DNA of 64,000 nt, taken from NCBI GenBank assembly GCA_918807975.1, contig OU964918.1, positions 20,754,477 through 20,818,476 on the forward strand, written 5' to 3'. The position numbers and the translations under genes were made by a program. This DNA is from Aplidium turbinatum. Taxonomy: Eukaryota > Chordata > Ascidiacea > Aplousobranchia > Polyclinidae. Of the stretch, positions 12,639-23,770 are shown piece after piece. The number at the start of each line of letters is the position of its first letter. Within the stretch, counting starts at the first letter, position 1. The notes beneath the pieces are model-generated. The model was not told the DNA's origin, searched no databases, and saw only the letters and a program-made list of their open reading frames with translations.

Positions 12639-15526
12639 CGGAATGGCCCGTTTCGGCGAGTCCGATTCGACGAGTCCGATTCGACTAGTCCGATTCGGCG
12701 AGTTCCCTATTCGGCGAGAGCCTTTTTCGGCGAGTGCCCTATTCGGCGAGTTTTTGAAATTTTTAAAAGGAAATTATCGGGTACCGTAGCCTAATTACAA
12801 TTGCCGTTTTTACATAGTTTTAACATCGCTAAACGTTAAATCATGCAGAAAGGAATAAAAATAAAATGTTTGAACTATTAAATTAAAATTCGTCGTGTCA
12901 GTTCAGTTGTTTTTATTTTTGACCATCATATCAAAAACAATACACGTCGACATAGCAAAGGTGTAGAAAAAGGTAGAAGCGACAAAACGCGAACGTTAAA
13001 ACGTGCTTGTGACCGAAGTAAGTTATTGAGTTGAAAGAAATTTGGCACGGTCGCAACACCTTCAGAAAAATTTAAGATATGAAGGGAAAATAAAACAAAG
13101 AAAATATTACAAAAAAAATCATGCTTATGTGTATAAGTTAGTACTTTTGAATAGTTAAAATGATTAGTTTGGTTCAACAAATGAGAACCCATTGTAGTAA
13201 CAGAATGAAAAGGCTAACTAAATGTGTGGCCTATCGTTTTAACGTCGCTAAACGTTGAAATCCTGTAGAAAAGAGAACTTTGCTGACTAGGATACGCTGA
13301 AACTGAAAAACATTCACAGAAGCCCTACGATACGTTGCATTTTTAAGATAATGTATTCAGACGTTGAATCAATGTACAAATGAAATGTTATGCTAAATGG
13401 GTTCTTGGAACAATTCGAAGGGCTTCTGTGAATGTTTCTCAGCTTCAACGTATCCTAGTCAGCAAAGTTCTCTTTTCTACACGATTTCAACATTTAGCGA
13501 CGTTAAAACGATGTAAAAACGGAAATTTTTGCTGGTTGGGATAACTGGGCTACGGTACCCGATAATTTCTTTTAAATCCAAGCTGTAGGCCACACATTTG
13601 TTGATCCAAACTAATCATTTTAACTATTCAAAAGTGCTAACTTACAGACATAAACATGATTTATTTTTATTTTTTTTGTAACATTTTCTTTGTTTTATTT
13701 TCCCTTCATATCTTAAATTTTTCTGAAGGTGTTGCGACCGTGCCAAATTTCTTTCCATAGGCGCCGACTTTTCAAAAAACCTTGGGGGGCGAGAAAGGTG
13801 ATAACGTCATAACCATAGCGCTATTTACTCAATTAAAATAGTCTTTGATTAAGCTTAGTGTCGTGTTTATATTAACACCTAGGTCGCAAACCGAATTTAT
13901 TAGAAGCGCTGCTTGAAAGGATTAGGTTTACGCTTGCAGTACGCCTACGTCTAGTAAAAATTTTGATATTGTTAGCTCATAATTGGAACTGTTGGAAAAC
14001 AAGCCGATTCATTTCCTTTTCGTGCGAGTGAACAACAACGATCAAAACAGTGAAGTTATCGAAATAAAACGCAAAAAATCATGATCTCAAGCAGAGTGAA
14101 AACCCGGTATCAGTTTTATTAACCTCGTTTCGCTAATTACTTACTTTCAAAGCGTTGACAACGGCGAAGTGTTTTCTTTTCTGTTTTTTATCGAAAGTCT
14201 TTATAGTCTTTTATTGAATACAGTAGGCTATACTCGAGTAAAGGTCGAGATGTTCGCAATTGATTTTCACCTCAAAAAGACAAGTTCAACTAACACGGGA
14301 CAAGCTGTTGTCTCCAGCTCAGCAATTTTCAAAATGAACGCACTAAAAATCATTGTCGACGTAGATTACGGATTGTGAAATCGCGTCGGCTTAAGTGAAA
14401 GTTTTGAATACGTTTATTTGCAGTGATTCAAACTTAATTTTCAAATTCAATGATTTCTTGTCAATTCTAAACTTTATGCACTTGTTGAGCAATATGCAAA
14501 GCTCACGAGACAAAACAGAAAGAGGAGATCATTATTTTATTTTTGCGTGTAGGATATAATCGTTCTTATTATTACGTAACATTCCATGATCGTTAAAGTC
14601 GATGTCAAACCTTAGCGGTCGCATAAAACAATGATGTCAGGTTAGCTAGGTGATAATAGCGGTAAGAGACGTCGTTAATGCAGGCAATATCTGCGACCAA
14701 GACCATTAAACACCTTTTCTTTTTTCGGTTTTCAATTTAATTCTCACACATTGCAAAAACAATGCGTTCTGTTGAATCACAATTGATCTCACAGCGGGAA
14801 GACCTCGTTGAAAATAGCGCGTCTAATTTAGCTGGTTTACTTAATATTGCAGTGAATAGTTACGTGACTATTCCAGCAGTACTCTACCATCTACTTTGAA
14901 ATTTCCATACCGTATGAGATAGCCATGCGATCAGCTGCTGTTTTGCGGGCAAGAGCAACGTAGGCTTTTCTTGCTTTCGGCATTCTTTAAGTCCGTTTAA
15001 ATTATCTAAATCTCCTTCGCGAAGTGTTTTATATTTGAAACACCACTTGTCATCACCATTTTTGTTGCCCCTCAACCATAAATTTACGGGGGGCGCCGGC
15101 CCCCCCTGAAGTCGGCGCGTATGTTTCTTTCAACTCAATAACTTACTTCGGTCACAAGCACGTTTTAACGTTCGCGTTTTGTCGCTTCTACCTTTTTTAC
15201 ACCTTTGCTATGTTGACGTGTATTGTTTTTCATATGATGGTCAGAAATAAAAACAACTGAACTGACATGACGAATTTTAATTTAATAGTTCAAACATTTT
15301 ATTTTTATTCCTTTCTGCACAATTTCAACGTTTAGCGACGTTAAAACTATGTAAAAACGGCAATTATAATTAGGCTACGGTACCCGATAACTTCCTTTCA
15401 AAAATTTCAAAAACTCGCCGAATAGGGCACTCGCCGAAAAAGGCTCTCGCCGAATAGGGAACTCGCCGAATCGGACTAGTCGAATCGGACTCGCCGAATC
15501 GGACTCGCCGAATAGTAGCAGACCCA
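12639..15526. mobile_element. Long-TIR element with repeated CGGCGAG subterminal motif, 8-bp TSD
   Basis: CATTATAT is duplicated at 12631-12638 and 15527-15534. The left tip CGGAATGGCCCG and right tip (complement of TGGGTCTGCTACTATTCGG) match the short copy at 2957-3140. Near each end TTCGGCGAG-type words recur about six times. The arms (about 12639-13040 and 15130-15526) are inverted copies for some 400 bp, and a second inverted block links about 13030-13190 with 13600-13750. A hAT copy at 13756-15123 splits the right part. No coding region recognised. Confidence 0.85.
13756..15123. mobile_element. hAT-like element (CATAGGCGCCGACTT tip), perfect 8-bp TSD
   Basis: It begins CATAGGCGCCGACTTTTC and ends GTCGGCGCGTATG. 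TTTCTTTC is duplicated at 13748-13755 and 15124-15131. It is closely related to 18798-20692 along most of its length, including a G/C-rich tail (about 15085-15110). On the minus strand near the right end both copies share a reading with WLRGNKN and LKECRK / FKECRK, possibly a relic of coding sequence. It splits the CGGCGAG element. Confidence 0.85.
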
Positions 15527-16474
15527 CATTATATATACAATTAATTTAGTATTATCTGTATAAACAAGCTATGTATAATATACATTCGTTTTTGTTTTGT
15601 TAAAGGACTAGCATGAACCATAACTTGCAATTCATATTACACATCTTCCTTAAATCAAAAAATAATTGGTAGTACCAATTATCAATTTGGTACCATTGGA
15701 CCAGCACCCGCTAATTTCCATATATATACAGTAGGTAAGCAGCCCTATGCTTCATAACCATACAGAAAATGAGAGAAAACATCAACATTGTCATGAAATA
15801 AAAGTGTCTTTCAACATCATATAAATATATACCCAAATTGTATTAAAATAGATACTTTCTTATGGCATGAGATTTTGTGACTAACGGGACATATTGTGAC
15901 TAACGGGACATATTGTGACTAACGGGACAGCGTGATTAACGGGACAAAACGTTTTTTACTAAAATATAGATACACAATTAATTTTCTTGAAATTGTGAAA
16001 GATGTCTGTACAGTACTGTTGGAGTCTTTAATTAACCTGGAGTATGGCATTTGAGGGATTAGACAATTTGGTAAGAAAAAACGTTTTGTGAAAATATGTG
16101 ACCAACGGGACATTGTCCTCCGGTCTGCTTTAAATTGTCAAAAACAAACCATAAAACTATTTTTACATAACTTCACATAATGTTAATCTTTAGAAGAACA
16201 GTACTTTTGTTCAGAAAACTAATCAGATCACAAATATATGTTGTTCTATGCCAATTGGGGGTAGTTTGAAAATTTACTTAAAATATAAACTTTTTTTGTT
16301 TCTTCAAGGTACCTCAGTAGATGCACCGAAAACACATATTTTCCAAGGTTAAAACTTGTAAAAACTTTTTTTCATGAAAGTTCAAGGTGTCCACTACAAG
16401 TTAAAACCTTTCAGTGTTCTATTTTTTTATTTTTATTTTTTTACCACTGGAGTACATTTAACGTGGAATTGCCC

Positions 16475-16551
16475 ATAAACTTCCACAGTAGTGATCGGCT
16501 CTGTCCACTCCACCCATATATTTTGTGTACTGTGATATTACCACCGGTTTT
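16475..16551 (-). pseudogene. piggyBac transposase, central fragment
   Basis: The minus-strand reading KPVVISQYTKYMGGVDRADH matches the conserved piggyBac segment around the GGVDxxD motif. It continues into the C-terminal fragment at 10298 once the intervening element is left out, with a one-base slip near the junction. Sequence further upstream (16552-16810) shows no clear transposase motif. Confidence 0.8.
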
Positions 16552-16847
16552 GAAATTGTTGTTGAATTTTCATTGCCCTAGATTCGTTGCACATTCTGTA
16601 TTATATACGGATGATAACATTGTCATGAGGATGTGCATTGACATGGTGCGCGAAATGTCGGTGAAGCAATAAACCATGCTGTTTGGTGTTCCTTTTACTT
16701 TCAATTTCATCAGATGAACGTTGCAACTAGTGCTAGAAACGAAACGTAATTCAATGAGTATTCCAAGTTGTGCTAAAGCTACAACGACCGTCTTCAGCCT
16801 GAACAAGTAGCCACAATATGTTTGTGCAAGCTTGCAGCAGCCTACCC

Positions 16848-17075
16848 CAGGCCCGGATTTAGGGGGCAGGTGCCCCCCCCGACTTTTGAAGGCCCCCCTA
16901 CGTGGAAAAAATGTGATTTTGTGTTATTTTTTCTTCCTTTCAGCCTTTGAAGTTTCTGCAAAATGCTGTGCACTGTGCAGAGGTAGTTTTTCTCGCCGTA
17001 GGCGCGAAAAAGTTTTTGCAGGGGGCCTCCAATCTAAAAGTGCCCCGGGCCCCCCATCAGCTAAATCCGGCCCTG
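16848..17075. mobile_element. hAT MITE, CAGGCCCGGATTTAG family, copy 1
   Basis: Tips CAGGCCCGGATTTAG and CTAAATCCGGCCCTG are near-perfect inverted repeats; GCCTACCC is duplicated at 16840-16847 and 17076-17083. The 228-bp body has G-rich and C-rich arms and is non-coding. Other copies lie at 26672, 49914 and 54388. Confidence 0.9.
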
Positions 17076-17479
17076 GCCTACCCTACAGTATGCCACTGCC
17101 AACTAAGGCACACGTGGTTTCCACTTTATTCAGTTTCGCAGCCTAACAATGCCTTGTTATCACGTGGTATTACGCAACGTGAAATTCTGCACAGTTATCA
17201 CTTTCAACACAACTAGGTTTTCTGACAACTAGATTTGCTTGGTTGACCAACCACAACTACTTTTATTTCGCATGCTTTGATCCTCTAAGAGAAGTAATAG
17301 CAACATATTTTCATAGCAAGTATGCTTGTTTGCCGAAAATTTACGTTTGGCAAGAAACGGTCGCCTTACGAGTGTGCAAAGTGGAATTTTAGGAAAAGGC
17401 GAGCTATACTCGCCTTACGACTAAATCGGCAATTTTGAAAAGGCGAGCCAGACTCGCCTGTTGACCGCAAAGGGTTAAT

Positions 17480-18458
17480 ATAGTAAAAACAATCCAAGAT
17501 AGTTTGATTTTTGTAGGCCTATGCATTAATTGCATTATCGACTCAACATACTGTATTTAACTGTCAAGTAAATATTATGTTTTGGCATGTGTCCTTGCTA
17601 TTATTCGTTATTATATAGTCTATTATCGTATGACCAACTTGGGCTTACAAAAAAAATCAGCTAAGGCAGCTTGGCTTCGCCTGGGACAAGGAAGAAAGGG
17701 GGTAAGAAAGGGAATAAGACAGTGAGATTGTTATTTCAAACCTGATTTTCCATAAAAGCTAGAAATAGAACAGACTTTTTTTTAACTTTAAATCAAATTT
17801 TTAAAAATACTGTAAATTAAAAAAAGGCTGTGGCTATATTTACACAATATAGTGTAATAATAGCCTGAAAATTGTTGCCAGATAAGGAATTTTGCCTTAA
17901 TTTGAGAAAAGTTTAAAGCTGTTGAAAACAAAAACTTTTATTTGGGAATTTTTTTTTAGTCCTGGGAAGATCAAAACACTAGCCTAATCTTATTCTTAAC
18001 TCTAACCCTTAACTTAACCCTTCCTAACTTTAATCCTAACTCTTGCAACACCTGGTTGTGGAAAAATAGCCACTTTCGAAAAATTGGAGCTGGCATACAA
18101 GTCCCCCTCCCTTTGGTAACTCATGACAAAGACAGGACTCAACCAAACATATAGGGTGAAACTACTTTACTTTTGCTTTACAGTGCGCACACTTCAATCC
18201 ACATGTTTTGGTCAATTCCTCTGTCATGAGTTGCCAAGGTGGGGGGACTTCAATTTTAAACCAAAAATAACCTTGCAAACTTCTTGAATTTAGCATCAAA
18301 ACGCCAATAAGCAAAAATCATTCATTTGTGTTTTGTCGCTTTTTCCTTTTCCTAGACTTCTGCTACGATTGTCTTACATTGTTTTCCACTGTTAGCGGTC
18401 AGAAATAAAAACAAACAAAACAAATTCGGCAATGTCAATCATTGGGTTGCAAGATGTA
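17480..18458. other. No recognised gene
   Basis: AT-rich spacer. A degenerate telomere-like stretch (TAACCCTTAACTTAACCC) lies near 18002-18022. About 18315-18415 resembles the arm of the CGGCGAG element (shared GTCAGAAATAAAAACAA), suggesting an old fragment of it. Confidence 0.4.
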
Positions 18459-18762
18459 TTGCAGACCAGGGTTGCCAGATACTCAAGCTATAGTGAGGCC
18501 AAATCCATTATAAAATAAGGCCAAAAAAAGGCCAAATTTTTTATTTACTTCTAAGGCTAAATAAACGCTAACAACTTAATTGAAATAATTTTTTGAAAAT
18601 GCCATTTTACGATCAAATATGACAGATAATAATTTAGCACTGTCAGAGCAAAATGACCGGTTCGTTTGCATAATTTGATTAATGAAAAATTACTGTAGTA
18701 GCAGATAAACTAGAAACCATTATTACTTCAATTCATGAACAGTGCTATTCGGAACATCTATC

Positions 18763-21262
18763 TGTAGGGACCCATGATGAATATCTACTGCTTTCAACAT
18801 AGGCGCCGACTTTTCAAAAAACCTTGGGGGGGCGAGAAAGGTGATGACGTCATAACCGTAACGCTATTTTACTCAATTAAAATAGTCTTTGATTAAGCTT
18901 ACTGTCTTGTTTATACTGACACCTAGGTCGCAAACTGAATTTCTTAGTACTGCTGCTTGAAACAATTAGTTTTACGCATGCAGTACGCCTAGTCGTAAAA
19001 ATTTTGATATTGTTAGCTCATAATTGGCACAGTTGGAAAACAAGCCGATTCATTTCCTTTTCGTGCGAGTGAATAACAACGATCAAGACAGTGAAGTTCT
19101 CGAAATAAAACGCAAAAAATCATGATCAGCTATCAGTTTTATTAACCTCGTTTTGCTAATTACTTACCTTCAAAGCGTTAACAACGGCGAAGTGTTTTCT
19201 CTTGTTTTTTATCGAAAGTCTTTATAGTCGAATACTGTCGAGTATAGGTCAATATGTTCGCAAGTGATGTTCACCTCAAAAAGACAGGTTGAACTTATAC
19301 ACGGAACAAGCTGTTTTTTCCAGGCAGTTTACAAAATGAACGCATTTTTGCTGCGGGAAATTTCCGACGTAGATTACAGAAAGTGAAATGGCGTCGGCGG
19401 AAGCAAAGCTTTGAATACGTTTATTTGCAGTGATTCAACCTTAATTTTCAATTTTAATGAGTTCTTGTCAATTCTAAACTTTATGCACTTGTTGAGCAAT
19501 ATGCAAAGCTCACGAGACAAAACAGCGGAAAGAGCTGTTTTAAGAGATCGAGTTTTTTATTTTTGCGTGTAAGATATAATCGTTCTTATTACGTAACATT
19601 CCATGATCGTTGAAGTCGATGTCAAACCTTAGCGGCCGCATAAAACGATGATGTCAGGTTGGCTGGGTGATAATAGCGGTAAAAGACGTCGTTAATGCAG
19701 GCAATACTTGCGACTAAGTTCATTAAACACATTTTCTTTTATCGGTTTTCGATTTAATTCTCACACATTGCGAACAAAACAATGTGTTCTGTTCAATCAT
19801 AATTGATCTCACAGCTGGAAGACCTCGTTGAAAATAGCGCGTCTAATTTAGTTGGTTTACATAGTTACGTGACTATTCCAACAGCGTAAGTTACACTACG
19901 ATCTACTTTGAAATTTCCATACCTCATGTCAATCCCAATTCTTAGATGAACCATCGAATGGTAGTGTCGGAATAAGCTATTCGACTTATACACGGGTGAA
20001 AGAAATAATACCAATTTTCGGCTCAAAAGTAGGGGTTCGACGTATACGAGATTGACCTATACTCGAGTATAGGCTACACGGTAGTGCAGGAGTGTCATAT
20101 TTCATATAGATGAGTGTATATTGATGAGTGTATGAGATGTATATATTTTCACAATATTTACATCAATATAGTGCTTATTGAAGCAAAACACGGATGACAG
20201 TTTTGAAAAATGCATTTTTTCTTTAAGCTGTATTCACGTAATTGTTCGTTGTGTCGTAGTTTCAACTCGATAAAGTTTGCTAAAATCGATTTCATGTTTG
20301 AAGTCACAAAAAAATCTAATGGACGCTTGGATAACTCGTGAAATGAGAATAAACATTCAACCTCGCATTCGCTTTTTTTGCTACCACGCGTTTTGACTTT
20401 GAAGTTGCTCCTCACGCACGGGAAGATAAGCAGTGTGTGACTGTGAACGTGCGCATCTCAGTAATTCACGTTCCAGAGAAAGCCATGCGATCAGCTGCTG
20501 TTTTGCAGTCAAGAGCAACGTTAGGCTGTTTTTCGCTTTCGGCATTCTTTAAATCCGTTTAAATGATCTAAATCTTTTTCGCGAAGTATTTTATCTTTGA
20601 AACACCACTTGTAATAGATATTTTTGTTGCCCCTCAACCATAAATTTACGGGGGGCGCCGCCCCCCGACCCCCCCGGAAGTCGGCGCGTATGGCTTTCAA
20701 CCTTGTGCAAAATGTAATTCTCACATAACATTTACGTTTCTTAAAAACTCACTTGTTGTGCACAAGTATAGTTTGATAAATAGTTTTCTACCCAGGAACC
20801 CAACAGTGAGAATAAATAGTTGCGTTTCTTAAGAAAACTCACTTGTTGTGCACCGGGATAATTTTGATGGATCATTTTTACTCAAAATAACCTACCACCC
20901 GCAGCTTTCCCAAGTGAGGCTGTTAAAATGGCCATTTATTGCTTTCAATCTTATTCAGTATACCCGCAGTTCACCTCTGTAATGGAATCTCACTAGCAGG
21001 AGTTCACCCTAGTTCGTAATATTGTTGGAATTTGCTAATTTTAAATTACGTAACTGTTTGCTTTTTCCTTTTTCTGAAAGTGGTTTATATACCTCTGCAC
21101 AAAACAATTTTAACAGAGACTCATAATATTACTGAAAATTAACTCAGACTCATAAGATAACTTTTCAAAATCAAAATCTAAATTCAATTCGAACTCACGA
21201 ATAGAAGAACTTGAGACTCATTGCGTTATCTCTACGCCATCGAAGCTTTATCTGTTGTTGCA
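18763..21262. repeat. Long direct repeat copy 1 (LTR-like), holding a hAT insertion
   Basis: It starts TGTAGGGACCCATGATG and, leaving out the hAT copy at 18798-20692, matches 23128-23770 almost base for base over about 600 bp. A start in TG and an end near CA would suit LTRs of a non-coding LTR element. No primer-binding site, polypurine tract or clear short target duplication was found, so the assignment to LTR elements is tentative. Confidence 0.6.
18798..20692. mobile_element. hAT-like element (CATAGGCGCCGACTT tip), perfect 8-bp TSD and empty site
   Basis: It begins CATAGGCGCCGAC and ends GTCGGCGCGTATG. GCTTTCAA is duplicated at 18790-18797 and 20693-20700. The sister repeat at about 23128-23770 carries the same flanking sequence with a single GCTTTCAA and no insertion. 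This is direct evidence for the insertion boundaries. Confidence 0.9.
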
Positions 21263-23127
21263 AAATATTTTTGCATTTACAATGCCTTTGGCCATCGTAG
21301 AGACTATATTGATAATAATTAACTTTTACGCATGTCTTTCATACTTTCCTTCATATTGTATTAACCGTAGAGCAAAAAGCACATTTGGCTCTTTCACTTA
21401 AACAACATCATTCCGCGTCGATCGTCGATAGAGACAAATGCCTGTAATTCAAAAGGAACGCATAATTTTTGTTGACGACTTTAGCTTTCGAATCACAATG
21501 CACTAGCAAAATGGCTTGTTGGAATGAATGAACAGTTGAACACGTAGTATTTCTGTTGATAGCCTTTGGAAAGTATAATGGATTGGTACGTGTTAAACTC
21601 TCTCGTATTTTCTTTCATTTATCTTCATTCTCTGTTCTGCATAATTTCGGCATAGCTCTTACTATAAATAAATTGCTTTCTTTTCTAAATAAACACAAAT
21701 TTGCGCTGGCGCGCATTTTGTTGACGTGGGACAAAATTTCTGACGAAATAACGCTTTTTTGATAGCACTGATTTTTACAAGCTACTATGCTTGAACATTT
21801 TTGTTTTTTCTCTGAGCAGCGTGGCTAATGGAGCAAACTAAGCCCCCACGCACTCTTCTCTAAGCAACGTGGCTAATGGAGCCAACCAGGCCCCCATGTA
21901 CCCTCTCAAAGCATGTGGCTAATGGTATTAAATAGTCCCCACATGGCATTATCTTTTTACTTTTTATCGAGGTCAACCTGGCATGTTGAAGGGCATGTTT
22001 TGACATAGCCTGAGAAATAGCACAGTCTATTCTCATGAATAAAACAACATTGCTTAGGCCCTCAATCGCATCGCGATACACTGCAAATAGCAGATTTTTT
22101 GCAGCTCAAGCTAAATCGCTGGCTGCATTTTTTGCCGAAGCTTTTTGCAACTTCATAAACGAAGTTCAACTTCAGCACAGTGCCATCCTTCAGTTGTGGT
22201 CAGATATTTTGGTTCTCGTCAATCAATCAATCGCGTTAGCCAAATGCGTGTGTGTTTTCCTCTCTTCGTTTCCATACTCTAGGCTACATTCTTTCAACGT
22301 TATCTTGCGGCCCTTTTTTTATGTTTCTTTACCTTTTTCTACCTTCCAGCCGGTACGTCTAAATTATCTCTAATTATCTCTAATTCGCTACCAATAATTA
22401 GACTGTTTTCTTTTTTCGGGATAAGAAGTCCTGTAGTGAGTGCTGCTGTTATTGTTAATTGCTCTTGCGTGAATTAATTCGCTTTGCATTGTTTTGATGT
22501 CGTTTTCTACATACTGTTTTAGCTACAACACATTATTTCTGCACCCTGTATTTTTATTACTTTCAGAAGAAATCACCAGAGCAGATTTACTGGCAGTGAC
22601 GCACAAAGCCTGGTTCGATTCGGAAAGCTCGAAACGCAACAGAACACTCTGATGAAGTGGGCAACAAGAAGCTTAATCATACAGAAACAAAAAGCCTAAT
22701 CATACAGACGCTTCACAACGGACTCTCAAGTATAAAAACATTATCCGAATCAAGCCAGAGACTTAAATACAAACACACGCCATGCTCGCATGATTTCTCT
22801 TTAAAACAAAACAATATAGCCTATATATAAAAAAAATAACAAAAAAAAACATAGCAAGTCAAGGCTTGCTTGCACCAGACTTTCATCCGATAAAACTTGC
22901 GATTATTTTTAACACGCTTCTATATTTTTGTGCCTTTGTTTGCTTATCATTTAACGCCATTTCTTCATGCTTTTTGAAAGGATTTTTCAATCCGATTTTT
23001 ATGGCCTGCATAACCACATTATTGCATCAATTAGCGTGTTTAGTTTTTTAGTTTCAATTTCACTTTTTTGTTAATTTTAAGACGTGTTCCCTTCTATCCC
23101 ACGGTCTTAAAATTTGCAGGGAGTAAT
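21263..23127. other. Non-coding interior between the direct-repeat pair
   Basis: No gag, pol or transposase motif is visible. The ORF at 22035-22373 (112 codons) has no recognised domain and sits in skewed low-complexity sequence. A short tandem repeat lies at 21811-21955. If the flanking repeats are LTRs, this would be a large non-autonomous derivative. Confidence 0.4.
21811..21955. repeat. Short tandem repeat, three units of 46-48 bp
   Basis: GTGGCTAATGG recurs at 21821, 21869 and 21915. Each is followed by a run of C's ending in CCCCA(C/T), and the first two share an AGC(A/C)AAC segment. Confidence 0.65.
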
Positions 23128-23770
23128 TGTAGGGACCCATGATGAATATCTACTGCTTTCAACCTTGTGCAAAATGTAATTCTCACATAACATTTACGTT
23201 TCTTAAAAACTCACTTGTTGTGCACAAGTATAGTTTGATAAATAGTTTTCTACCCAGGAACCCAACAGTGAGAATAAATAGTTGCGTTTCTTAAGAAAAC
23301 TCACTTGTTGTGCACCGGTATAATTTTGATGGATCATTTTTACTCAAAATAACCTACCACCCGCAGCTTTCCCAAGTGAGGCTGTTAAAATGGCCATTTA
23401 TTGCTTTCAATCTTATTCAGTATACCCGCAGTTCACCTCTGTAATGGAATCTCACTAGCAGGAGTTCACCCTAGTTCGTAATATTGTTGGAATTTGCCAA
23501 TTTTAAATTACGTAACTGTTTGCTTTTTCCTTTTTCTGAAAGTGGTTTATATACCTCTGCACAAAACAATTTTAACAGAGACTCATAATATTACTGAAAG
23601 TTAACTCAGACTCATAATATTACTGAAAATTAATTCAGACTCATAAGATAACTTTTCAAATTCAAAATCTAAATTCAATTCGAACTCACGAATAAAAGAA
23701 CTTGAGACTCATTGCGTTATCTCTACGCCATCAAAGCTTTGTTACGCCAGCAGCGTATCTGCTGTTATCA
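23128..23770. repeat. Long direct repeat copy 2 (LTR-like), empty site for the hAT
   Basis: It matches 18763-18797 joined to 20701-21262, and has one extra copy of an internal unit around TCATAATATTACTGAAA. It contains a single GCTTTCAA where copy 1 carries the 1.9-kb hAT element. Confidence 0.65.

Larger units (their letters stand above)
10299..16474. mobile_element. Element with GGGCAATTCCA tips and 4-bp ATAA duplication
   Basis: The ends GGGCAATTCCAAATG (left) and the complement of GGGCAATTCCACG (right) are inverted. ATAA flanks both sides (10295-10298, 16475-16478), exactly at the break in the piggyBac transposase reading. Copies of TGTGACTAACGGGACA lie near both ends: three at 10312-10687 and five at 15875-16112. 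A 4-bp duplication is known for Sola-type transposons, but no transposase is present to confirm this. Removing nested elements leaves about 2 kb of non-coding sequence. Confidence 0.65.
9328..17474 (-). mobile_element. piggyBac transposon, broken, with nested insertions
   Basis: TTAA flanks it at 9324-9327 and 17475-17478, and the tips CCCTTTGCGGTC / GACCGCAAAGGG are inverted repeats, the hallmark of piggyBac. Transposase remnants on the minus strand at 16475-16551 and 9878-10298 are separated by a 6.2-kb insertion (10299-16474). A small hAT MITE lies at 16848-17075. Without these insertions the copy is about 1.7 kb, shorter than a typical autonomous piggyBac, so the N-terminal part of the transposase has probably been lost. 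Confidence 0.85.

Noticed and set aside
22035-22373. 112-codon plus-strand ORF
   Set aside because: No recognisable domain, skewed composition, no splice context; not supportable as a gene.
18763-23770. Calling the direct-repeat pair a definite LTR retrotransposon
   Set aside because: No primer-binding site, polypurine tract, short duplication or coding motif was seen; kept as LTR-like only.
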